From Undaria pinnatifida (lineage: Eukaryota; Sar; Phaeophyceae; Laminariales; Alariaceae), in contig JABAKD010000027.1 of the NCBI GenBank assembly GCA_012845835.1, forward strand, positions 4,047,465-4,111,464: a stretch of DNA of 64,000 bases, written 5' to 3'. The position numbers and the translations under genes are program-made. Below, in pieces: positions 19,768 through 31,700 of the stretch (positions are counted from its first letter, which is position 1; every line of letters begins with the position of its first letter). The notes under the pieces are model-generated. The model saw only the letters and a list, made by a program, of their open reading frames with translations, made no database searches and was not told the origin of the DNA.

Positions 19768-22700
19768 GTGAGGTCTTATTTCGCACAGTCAGCAAGCAGT
19801 CAGTCAGTACAGTACCTGGTATGCATTGTACGGTACATGACACGACTCTCCTCGTCCTGAAAACATGAGCACTTGGGCTCGATCATGACGTACTCGTAGA
19901 CTCCTAGAGCAGCAGCGGCCCTCTGTTAAGAAACCTAGATACTGGTGGTAGGCTACGGCAGCTTTGTTTCTGAACGTGTGGTGAATGGTTGTATCCTAGA
20001 TTGTATAAATTCAGTGTAAAAGCTGTTTTGTTTCCTTGAGTTTCTTTCATGTGCAGTAAAGAGCGGTCGTATGCACAGATAGGAAGAAAACGACGTTGCC
20101 ATCTCCAAGAGCATGCATGCATGCAGCACCATGACAAGAGTATCACCAGCGCGGGTCGTACATATCATACAGCGAAGTCCAGTACCACACCCTACCGGTT
20201 TGGCCCGGGCTGCTACGTGTGGCCGATATTACAGTGCTGTAATCGTCGCCTTTTCCCATGCTACTCCGTACTGCAGCAGTGTTTGCATGTTGAGTCTGCG
20301 CTCGTAGTATGTGTCGCGTCTGAGCTCTGCGGCGTTTCCCGTACCAGATACCCGGTATGCCGGTATCCCTTTGTAAAGTCTGGTAAAGCTGTGGGCCGCA
20401 CATCGTGTCCATCTATACACGTGCTTGAACGCGTTGCATTGCTATTATACTTGACAGAAGTTGGGTTTTTGTATCATACAGTGCCAGTACGTAGGAGAGG
20501 TAGGTGGACGGGGTGCAATCCCTGCCCGAGGAAGGGAAGGCGTACATCTCGATGTTTACCAGGTACCAGGTATGCCCCTGGTGCAGCGGTAGCACCGTGC
20601 GCTGTTACAAAACAGCTGTGGTCTCCGAGTGGTCGCCAACAATAAGGATCCGACATGGGCGTTGTCGACCGTGAGGCATCAGAGGGAAGTCTGTCTAAAA
20701 GAAGTGACGGTTACAGCGTCGGCCACAGGAAGCAGAGCCGCTGGAGTCGGGGGTAGGTCCAAACTACAATGTACGGGGCTGTGGCACACCTGCGAAGCAT
20801 GGCGATACACGTAGTAATAGTTCTGCGCGCTCTTGCTACACAGTCTTGTGTTCGCTTGATGAAACCACGGTTGTCGTATTTTTCAGCGAATTAGCTGTTT
20901 GAAACCAAAAACGTGGTCTACATTGCAGTGAAGAAGCCTGTTTTTTTTTGTCGCTACACGTGGGTCAGTTAGGGGTTAATGCTGTTATGCTCTCGTGCTC
21001 CCGTGCTATGCCGTATGCCATGTTCTCATGCTCCCGCAGAGCGGTGCCGACCCGGAGGAGATGATGAGACAGATGTCTATCCCCGACCTTGTTCAGAAGC
21101 TCCAGATGACCGAGAACACCTTTGGCCAAGTCCATCCTCAGGTATGTATAAGATGCTGTAGCTCTCGCTACGAGATAAGAGTTCGCGCTGGTGAATATTT
21201 CCAAGTGGGAAGCATTCAATTCCCAATCCAACCCAACCCAACCCAACCCAACCCAACCCAACCCAACCCAACCCAATCCAACCCAACCCAACCCAACCCA
21301 ACCCAACCCAACCCAACCCAGCCCAACCCAACCCAATCCAATCCAATCCAACCCAACCCAATCCATCCTTACCCAACCCACCAAAAATAAATTGCTGTCA
21401 ATGGGCGTTAGCGTGTGCCTTCCAATGTCATTTTCGGGAAATCCGGTCGTCGGGTGGGACACGCATGAAAAATCGGGCATGGGAGGTGGGAAACGAGCCC
21501 CTAGTTTTTGGCGACATCGGACATTATAAGCTATTATTAATAATAGCATAGCTCATAAATGTGTACTCCGACCGCCGACTCGCCGACCGACCCGAACCAT
21601 GTAGCGAGCGACGATGCAATTCGAGCGTGTAATAATATCTGGTAGTAAATTTGATCGGATTGTAGCGACGACGACGGCCAGCAATCCGGTTTCCAATCCA
21701 CTACATGCTCGGTTCCTTGGGAAGGCGTTGAGGATCTACTAACTCTACAGTGCTGGCAGGGAAAGTCTATGCTGGTACCTGATATCATACGCATGCTGTA
21801 GTACTCCGTCTTGTTCCGTCTGTAGTCGATACCTCGGTGTAAGGAAAATATGGGAGATTGATCTGCCTATTATGGGTGGACCACTGATGGTTCGCAAGTT
21901 GATATCGCTGCCCCCTTCTGCATGGTTCTTGCACTGGACTTGCTTGCAGGTGGCGTCGGCGCTGATCCCTCTCTCTCAGGCGCTCTATGCAAACGGAGAT
22001 TTAGGCCCAGCCAGGGAGTCATGCACCCGTGCCCTTAAGATTTTGCAGGTTGCTTTCGGACCATCGCCAAGAGTAGAGGTGAGCAAGGAACACAATATTT
22101 TTTCCTTTTCTTTCTTGTTTTTTCTTCAAGCCCATCCTCGCCCTACTTCTTCTGGTCCTTCCCTTTCATAGCTCAGATCAGGGGTCACACAGCGGGCGGG
22201 CGCTCCTACCCCCTCCCCACTACAGTATATGCCTTCATTTTTATCGCCGGAAGAGTTGACACTTTTTCCCCTTCGTTTATCTGCGTCAAATTAAATGAAA
22301 CCGCCTTTCTATGTGTAAGCTGACATGTTCAGCTGTAACGGTAACGGTACGGCAGGTGGCGGGAAATTTTGCACGTTTTTTTTCTAGACGGGCGCAAATC
22401 GATGGGGTTGATTTGCGTTTTGCCGCAACAAAGAGACGATACCTGTTCTAGTTGCTCGTAGCCGAAAACATAAGGTCGGATGCTTTATACCGAGAGAGCA
22501 GACACGTCCAGGCATCAGAGAGTAGGGATAGTTTTGTACAGTCGTGATCCGGCGTTGGTACGGTGCACTAGAGTGCGAGGTCCCAGTTTGGTGCGATCTG
22601 TCACGACCTCGTCCTTCAGAGAACCGCAGTAGGCGCTATCCCGGGATATTGCGCGATCTCACTTTAGTGCGGGGAGCGCACTTTTAGATTATTATCTAGG

Positions 22701-25700
22701 ATAGATTATCGAAAAGGGAAAGTTGGTCCGGCCCACCCACGTGTGCTTCCAGTATTATGAGAAGTAAAATATCAAAAATTGCTCAAAACACCACTGTAAA
22801 CCCTAATCCTACCACTAACCCTAAAACTCCGACCTCAACCCTACCCATAGAACTTTGTCCCGAAAAAAATATCATTTTTTTTCTGTTGTTGAAAAATTGG
22901 TCGACTACATTAAAACTCATGTCGAAATATTCCCCGATTTTTCATGTTCCTCCATTTTTCATACGTTATCCTAGATAATAATCCATACGTCTCGTATAGG
23001 CCATTGTTGCGATTTGGCAAGGAAACGCACTATTGATTGACCACGACTGTACCACGTAAACACATGAATGTTTGATACCCTGCTTCGTTTGTCGTCCCCT
23101 CTGCAGACGGCGGAGTGCCTTCACACCATGGCGATGATTCAGCAGGCAGAGAGTCCGCAAGTGGGAGACACAGCGCTGGGGTCTCAAAACATGGCCTTAG
23201 AGGTGACCACGCACATCGGTTCACGTTTTCTCTTTTACACTTACATTTCGAATACGTCAGCTATGACTCAGAGTGGTTTGGTGGTCGATATTCAGCCGCG
23301 TGAGCTAAGTGATATATTGGCCGCGCGTTTCGTGTTTTATTTACAGATGTTCATTCCTCGTTGTGGATATAGGTCAGTGACGTTTGGGTGGGCCGCAAAG
23401 GTTGTTGCCTACCTGTTTTCGTTAGAGAATTGGGAAGTTGTTCAACCACTTTACAACTGCAAGAGTTATCCCGCACTAATTTCACGTTACTTGTCACCAA
23501 AAGCGGGCGATTTTTTAATGGCGGCGCACATAAGAATGAATAAAAATAAAAATAAACGTTTTTCAAAGTATTTTTCTGGCCCCGTTTGTGTTTTGTACGT
23601 ACCTTACCGAATGTTTATCGGCCTCCCGTAACCGTGTTATGATTTCTTCCTACGAGCGCCCCGTTTTTTGTTTGCGCTTTTACGTTTCCGAATCTTGCTC
23701 GCCCACACCGCCTTGGAGTCGCGCCCTCCCACCTCCCGCCATATGGTTGTGTACGATGTGCCCTGTATGGAATTTCCGGAGACAGATAGAGTCTTCCTTC
23801 GCTGATATCGTTGTCGTCGCTGTTGATGTTGCTGTATGATGTTGCTCGTTGCTGCTTCTGCTGCTGCTACTCGTTCTCACAGCTGGCCATGCGCGTGTGT
23901 GGTCCGGAGTCCATAGAGGTTGCGGCGTATGCTCGCTGCTTGGCCCAGATGTCGGAGGATTACGCCAAGTACCTGGCTCCTGGTCTCCCGCGGCCATTCT
24001 ATATGCCCAACCCTGTTCCACTGTACCGCCAGACGCTGAGCATCCTCGAGAAACTTATTGGACCCAACGACCCCGAGGTGAATTAAAGCTGCCGTGATGC
24101 TTGTGCATCGTGGCATTCCAGGCAAAACGGGCCTCACACGCCAGCCAGCTCTCGTAAGCAAGTGTCTCTCAGGTGCGGTTAAAACAGGTTACTCCTATTT
24201 CTGAGAGGCCAATTTGCGGTTCAAAAGAGTGTGTGGCACTTATGAGGTAAAGTCGTGAGGGAGCCAGCACAGGGTAATTCCTGCTCGTTATTGTCTTTTG
24301 AAAGGAACTGTCGCTCGAGTCGGCTTTCGCTATGCCTTGCGACAAAGCTCGAGCAGTACTATTGCTGTAGTACGCTGTCATGTTATTGCTGGATTGTTGT
24401 TGTCGTTGTGGCAACTTCTGCAAAGTGAGCGAATAAGCTTTGCTGTAGTGTCGGGGGGTGTCGTCTATCCCCCCGGGGATATCCTTGTGGGTTTGCAAGT
24501 GAAAGCGTGCATGCCTACAGTACAGGCGGCCGAAACGCGTCCACTGCGCGCAACCTTTTATATTTCCATCTTCTGGCGGATGTAGAAATCCGATCATCCC
24601 GACCATCCCGCCCACCCCCCATCGATAGTGAGGTGTACCGCCGACAACGACATCGGCTTTGTTTGTATGTTTACATTGCCGGGGTGCCAAGTCTCCGCGA
24701 CGAGGTGCCGCATTGACTGCCACATAATTAACGCGGCAGTAGTAACCCTCAATGTGATCTCATGCAGCAGAGAGCCCCCTGATTGATCCCAAGCTGTATC
24801 TAAGAATTAAGCGACGCCGCAATTTTATAACGATAAAAATAAACTGCCTTGTGCTGCCCGGCGACAGGTGGCCTCCTCGCTGGACGATTTGGCGAGCGCC
24901 CTCTTGTTCTGGCGCGACGACGAATACACGGACGTTAAGGCGGTTGAGTTGCTTCCGGAGGCGGAGACCCTGGCCGCTCGCTCTCTGGCTATTTCTAGCG
25001 CAGCTCTGGGCCCGGAGCACCCGATGACGGCGGGACGGCACCACAACTTAGGCATGGTGAAGCGGGGAATGGGACGAGAAGAGGACGCCAGGTAAGCATG
25101 CAAGTGTCGCCTTTGCATCTCGTCAAAGGTGAAAAATGGTTAATGTCTTGAGCTGCAGTAGTATGAATTGATCGACGTCTTGAATTAGTGTGAAGTGAGT
25201 CAATTACTGTCTTGAATGAGGATTAGTCATTGGCGAGCATGTTTTGAGTGCATTACTCGTAGCTGTATACCTTTTCGGCACTTTTTTGCTGCTGCTGCTC
25301 CTGTGGTCTGCCTGTAGCGGGAACTGTTGTAAGCGTGCTGTGCTACTTGATGCTGTGTATTGCTTTCGCCAGCTCTGCTACTCGTACAGTAGTTTTTTGT
25401 TTTCCGTGTAAGCACCAATATATTAGCACAGGTCCCCAGCGCTTTAAGGTAAGCACGGACCAAATACAAAATATGTAGAAGACACACGACTACTAAGTCA
25501 GGTTGATCTGGGCCTTCATACTTCTTGCCTCGCCCTCGTTATTATAGCACGACTCCGAAGGGAAATCTTGCGTAAAAATACACAATACAAGGTTCCCCTC
25601 CGGGAAGTGCCTAGGGGAGTGGCGCAAGAACGAAATCCAACCATCCAACATCTGACTGCCTGTGGGCAAATAAGATGTACCTGGTGGTAGTGAAAGCTAT

Positions 25701-28700
25701 GTGCTTGTCCGCAGCTCGAGAAGCGGAGTGTGGGGAGGCGCCCTACCGGGGACGGTTCGTTCTCTCCCCGTTGTGGTGGAGAACCGTGAATAAGTGGCAT
25801 TCCCATCAGCACATTTACAGCATGAGTACATTGAGGACTTTTTGTACGGGCGACTCTTATATGCGGTAACTTTTGCGTGGTAAAAATAAATGGACGAAAG
25901 ATGGTTTTTCCAACGGCAAAAAGAAAATCAGCAGTTGTGCCGTGCGCGGTGTTTTTACCGTGGTTTTGATGTTTTTTTCTTCGTTTCATACGTATGGGAA
26001 TCAGCCATTTCAGAATAGGTACTCTTCTTGTCTTGTTGGGCCAGATATTGAACTCCACGATGAGTGATCCACGCCAGGATGGGCAATCATCCCCCTTCAC
26101 CACCAGCTCGTCGCAGAAAATGCAGGGAATGAGGAAGTGAGACAGAGAAGCCCTCTCTCATCAGCGCCTACAGCCACTGCTGTTTGCTTTTTAAGGCCAA
26201 GAAAAATCACGCTAGATTGTTTCAATAGAAGAGTTGTGATCGGTGTTCGGTGTTGTAGTCATTTTTCCCTTTACCCGGGTAATTCTGTGCATTGGAAGCT
26301 GACGGCGTTAAATCATATGCCGGAGGTGCGCCACCAGTAGCGGCTATGGTAAATGCAGAGCACACGACGTTGGCTACGTGAGCGACGCCGTTGATGATGT
26401 TATTGGGTTTGACGAGTCAAATAATATCTGAGCGACTGGTGGTGCGGCTCAAGGCTACATAAAGTTGTCCGTGGCAGAAAACGTTGGTGCGGAGGTCGAG
26501 GCCAACTTTTTGCAGAGTTTGCCCTTGGCTCTTGTTGATGGTCATGGCATAGCACAATCATACAGGGAACTGGAAGCGTTGAAATCTGATTCCTCGGCAA
26601 TCGACCTGTACTTCAAAGCATATTCGCAGGATTTTGACGATCGGAAAACCTTCGCATATCACTTCGATGTCAATGACATGTGGCGTGATGCCTCGAACGA
26701 TACCTATTCTACCGTTCACCAGTCCACAGTCGAAGTTAATATTTCTGATGAAATAATTAAGACGCCGAGCTTTAAGTGGAGGTAGTGGGGAGGGAAACCC
26801 GGTACTTGTACCGTGTTCAAGAATTCGACGGGCACGACGTCGGGCATTTCCTTGTCGTCAGAGGCTATTTTATCTGAGCTGAGTCGGTGGTGAATGTCGC
26901 CTGGCAATCTGGACAATACATAGCCGTTGATTTTATCAATGTTGTCGTTTGTGGGAGCTAAAATACCACGATCGTTGTAAATGTTGTGATTGACTGTCAA
27001 AAGGTCAGGGTATACGGCTTGAACTAGTTGTTTGAAATCAGTCGTGTTGGCGATGGTGCAAGTGGTCACGGTACCATCGTCTTGTGTGATGGTGGGTTGT
27101 AATGGACTTCCGTGATTACCTTCGGCCAAAGCTACAGGGGCAATGGCGCCTTCGCCGACGGCGAGCACGGTTTTTGCGTAAGGAAGATCGTTCTTGTCTC
27201 TCATTGACACAGTTAGGCGCAAACGATGGACATGGTTCCATAAATGCGAGGAAATAAACGCCTGTTCAGTGGCTTCGGTCTGAGTTCCGTAAGGTACGAC
27301 CGGTCCGACTTGTCTCCAATCACTAATGAAAAGGATAGTCTTTCCTCCGAGCGGACGTTCGTTGTTCATAAAATCTATGAGAGTGAGAACGAAAGCCTCT
27401 GGCGCGAATCTTGATGACATTACAACCTCGTCTCAGATTATAAGCCCTGCTCGTCGGAGGACATGGGCGCGTTCGGATTCTTTCTTGGATGTTGCAAGTG
27501 CTTCCCTCGACTGCTGCATCACCGAAGGGAAACTTGAAAGTTGAATGAGCAGTAAGACCACCGGGAAAAATGAGGGCGGCGATCCCGGTGGAAGCTGAAC
27601 ACAGGACTAGTTGGCCTTGCCCCCTAAGGAAAGCGGTAATTGCACAAATGGTGAACGTTTTTCCTGTACCCGCTGAACTATCGATCATGTAAATTGCTCC
27701 TTGGTGTAAGAGATCACTGCTGGTTAAGGTCTTGAAGATGGAGTTTTGTTCGGTGGTAAGTTGTGGAGTAAGATCGGCGGCAAGTTTAATCTGATGTGGT
27801 GTGTCGAAAGCTCGGAGTAGTCGATCGTACTCGGTGCTGTCGTGCGTGACTTGCGGAAGACCATATTGTTTAGTTGAGCTTCCGTGTTTACTAAGCTTCA
27901 GGTCGATGTCTTTGAGTGCCGCGTTGAAACTGGATTCGGGGGTCGTGGTCATGGCAAACTTGATAAATCTAGTTGGAAGTGTTCCCAGAGAGGCGGAGCA
28001 GGAGCGCCGTTCAAAACAAGGGTAGTGAAAAGTTGGCGGAGGTCCTTGGCAGTGGAGAATTGAGCCGCTTCTTGGAGACATAAGACGTACTCGTTGTCGT
28101 CATGCACACGCCCAAGGGCTCTCGCAGCCTCTGCGTATGTGTCGAATATCGTGTTGTGCACTGTTCGAATATGGGTTCAAAAGAGACAGAGTTCGCTGAC
28201 CGATGGAGTAAAATAAGTCGTAAGAAACAATTGTTACCTTAATCTGGATTCTGGCCACGTTTGGATATTTCTGTCGTAGAAAAAAAGTTTCTCTATCTGC
28301 CTCTCAGTGGCGCGAAGGATGAAACGTCATCAGCGTCGCTGTCGGTGTCTTCTGTCGTTCATTGTCTTTTGCGCTTTCTCTTTCTTTTAACGATGATGAA
28401 TTGCTCGTGTTACTGTAGAAACATTAGGTTGATACATGGTTCAAACATCGGACGGCCAAAGTACTGCATAAGGTTAGATACGGCGGTGTTCGCGGCGTTC
28501 AATCGTCCCTTCAAGGTATCGGCTTCATCGAAAACAACCGGTTGCTCGTCTTTGAGGTGAATTAACAATAGCTGAACGGATGGTGTTCGCTCCTGGGAGT
28601 TGAAACCAAAAACGCGCCACAAGCCTTCTGAAGAAGAGATAAAACGGCAGCTTCTGTAAGCTTCTATCTCGTCTTTTCCGTCAGTAATTATCGCCCTAAC

Positions 28701-31700
28701 TGTGTCAATATTTTTGTATGCATACTTGTAGAGGTACGCAATAATGGCCTTGGCTGTTACGAGATCGACACAAACATGGGAGCCACACTTCGCGATTAGT
28801 TAAGTATTGACAGGTACAATAAAGCGGTTGTCGATTTTGGTTTCAATGTTTTTGTTTTTGCCGTTCTTACGCTTGATGGTCGCGGAGTCGCTGTTGTTTA
28901 GGCGTTTGTATTTTGCCCGGCCTGTAGTGCTTGAAACGCTGAGCGTGTCGCTGAACGGCTGTGGGTAAGCCTTTTGAAAACCTTTCGCTTTTGTCTGTGG
29001 GTGTGTTTTCATGCAGGGCGCGGACGTGTTGAAACCGCCACATGGTTTGTGAACCATGTATGTTAGGACTTTTTGTCGCAAGTCTCCATCGGCAATGGAA
29101 GCATCGGGCAGGTTGGTCCATATGATATCGTCTACCTCTCCTCGTTGTTCTGGACTCTGGCCGGGGTGCTTGATGATGATGTGAGCATGCACAACACCTC
29201 TTCCTTGGTATTCAGTGACGTACATCATGTATTGCATTTTGCCAAATAATTTGCTCTTGAAAGCCGCGAGGAGAGCCTTCAATTTTACTTTGAAGACACG
29301 GTTGATGAGGTCAGGACGATCCATGCCGGTTTGGCCAGGGTGTAGGTTGGCGACAGTTTCAGACCATTTAGGATTAGCTGTGAAAATGACCATGAAATGG
29401 GGCTTGCCCATTCGTGTAACAACCGCCGTGGCGTACAATTTTTTCTATTTACATTGACGTGCGACCCGTGAAAGCTGATTGGCAAGCGCTTACCTAAAAC
29501 GTGGTTGAAGGGGGTTTCGCGAGCGGCGCTTTTTGTGGAATGCGTTGTTTTGGTAACTCGTGGCTAATGTACGAACGTACCAAGTCGTCCTGCCTCGCAG
29601 CACCGGTACATGCCCATTCTTGGGCAGCAGTTGACAGGAGGTGGAAGGTGGGTTGGCACAACAGTCTCTGCCTACAAAAGAAAAAAAATGTCAACGGGGT
29701 TTCCTTTCTTAGACCAACTATTATGGGAAATATTTGGAGCGATTAGTTCTCTCTTTGACAGGGATCTCCGACGCCAAAAATTAAAACCATCCACTATGGG
29801 ACCAGAAATCATCGTTGTTTCTTGGTTCAGAAATAATCGAGGCCAGAAATCAGCGGATTTGGTGATTTCTGAGCCCAGAAATAACAGCACTTCCAACCTC
29901 TCAGAACTGCGATTGTTTGACTTTTGGATACTACCTCGTACCATGTACCACATGTCACCACTGCCTATAATGTACCTGGTATGGTACCTGTCTGCTGTCC
30001 ACGTCACCCATCACCCACAACAAAGAATCACAAACACACCTACGACAGCATACCGCGCTTGTTGTGTGCGAGACAGAGCTTCGTCAAACGCGACAGCAGC
30101 AGCAGCACGACGATCGAAACCACCACAGACACACGACACCAGCACCACAGCAGCAGCATAGCAGCAGCACAGCAGCAGAGATAGCAGCGGAGGCGGTGGT
30201 GACCTAACGTCGCCGGCGACAGTGTACGTGCCAGATTTCAAAAATAAAGGCAAACGGCAAAACAAGACCAACCAATTCAAAATATAACCGCTTTCCAAAA
30301 ATCAGACGCCATAATGGACGCCTCTTATTTCTGATGCAGTTATTTCTAGAGCCTCAAAACTACAAAAATAATGGCCAGAAATAATCGCTAAATTTTTTTC
30401 CACAATAGTAGGTCTTAGAGAGCGATCGATTTGTTCGCCCCAACTGATAGTTTCTTGGAGACCACCCAGGTTCTCCGTGAAAGTATAGCAAATGATATTG
30501 TAAAGGTTCCAATGTTGAACTGTAGATAGAAACGTAGCGTGGTTTATCGCATTCGAAAACAGGACCATTGCGCGGGAAGACGTAAACGTGTCGTGTGCCC
30601 GGGGCTCGAGAGTTGTCTTTGTATAGTAGAGCTGCAATTTCTGTGCGTGCTGTAGGTTGGACACGTGAAGTTTCTTCAAAGGAGATGTTCATGTTTCCAC
30701 CACCGCTTTTTTTCATTTTCGAGAAGCAGTGCCCGGTACATGCTAGCCCATGAATTGTGGTACTTGAGTTGTTGAGCTAAAAATTGGACCGTGTCGCTGT
30801 CGAGCTGAAGCTCCGTTTCACGTGATTGTAATTCGTGATCGTAGATGTACATGCGACTGTTGTTTTGAGTAGTTCCTTCGTAAGAACCTCGAAAGCAGCC
30901 CATCACTCGGTGGTAAGGTCTATCGTATAGTTTGAGCATGCTGGGGTAGTTCGGTTGTGTTTAGGTCGGACCGGGCTGCGCGCCTAGCGCGGTGAAACTA
31001 AATGTGCTGTTGTACGATCGTTGTCGCTTGAGGAAGTGCTTAAATTGGAACGTGGCCCAGACGTCACCAGGTACGGGTTTTAAAGCGTGCACGACCAATG
31101 TCCCGTTCTGGCAACCGTTGATGTGCTCCTCCTTCCATGTAAGACCTCCACAGTGTTTACATTATTTATTATGTTTATGCTCGAAGTTCAAATGCTGCAT
31201 GCGGTGTGCTTTGGGCAACTGCACGCCAAGGTCTCCAGACCGAAAAATTCCATGCTATGCTGAGAACTGTCGTCACTGAACGTACTCATCATGCGAAAAC
31301 ACGCACTTGGAGGGTCAAAACGCCCAGTTTTTAATTATATAAACATGCATAACTCGAGTAGACCTATCTACTCTCGTCACAAAGCCTAGGAGGAGTCGAT
31401 TTTCTCCCCAGGCGTCAGCGACTGCCGCTGTTTTTTCCGATCACTACTTGCGCGCTCGGCTTTTGTCGCTTTGTTAGCGCTGTGCGACTTCAAACGATTG
31501 TCCGCTGCGGTGCAGACTTTCTGCTCAAGTTCCGCACGGAGCTTGATCGCGCAGCCCACGTGCCACGGATTAACAGAGGCGGCGACGATCTGGTCCGAGG
31601 CCTTGATCGTGGGGTTGTCCCTTTTGCAGGACTTACACTGTTTCCCGATCTGGAATATGAAGCAACAAATGCGGAGCGGGGAAACAGCGCACACCAATTA

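Larger units (their letters stand above)
26370..31270 (-). mobile_element. Decayed autonomous-type Helitron inside gene B intron 6
   Basis: Read on the minus strand, the order matches Helitron RepHel proteins: a Cys-bearing N region with CKHCGGLTW (about 31.16 kb), a Helitron-like N domain (RMYIYD and [15 protein letters not shown]), a Rep nuclease with HUH motif, a two-tyrosine block, then a PIF1-family helicase ending in [12 protein letters not shown] and [10 protein letters not shown] (about 26.43-26.52 kb). Replication of such elements is rolling-circle by Rep/helicase. The copy cannot be active: it carries several stops and frameshifts and a 0.7-kb insertion at 29708-30418. Exact ends were not found. 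A short palindrome TTACCCGGGTAA near 26272-26283 could be remains of the 3' hairpin. Confidence 0.85.

Noticed and set aside
20965-21549. Long frames over the AACCC array on both strands
   Set aside because: A repeat unit of five bases gives endless frames of WVGLGWVGL or NPTQPNPTQ. They overlap a real exon and intron of gene B.
25516-26103. 195-codon minus-strand frame next to the Helitron
   Set aside because: Considered as Helitron cargo, but no conserved motifs, no start context and a plus-strand frame is equally open.
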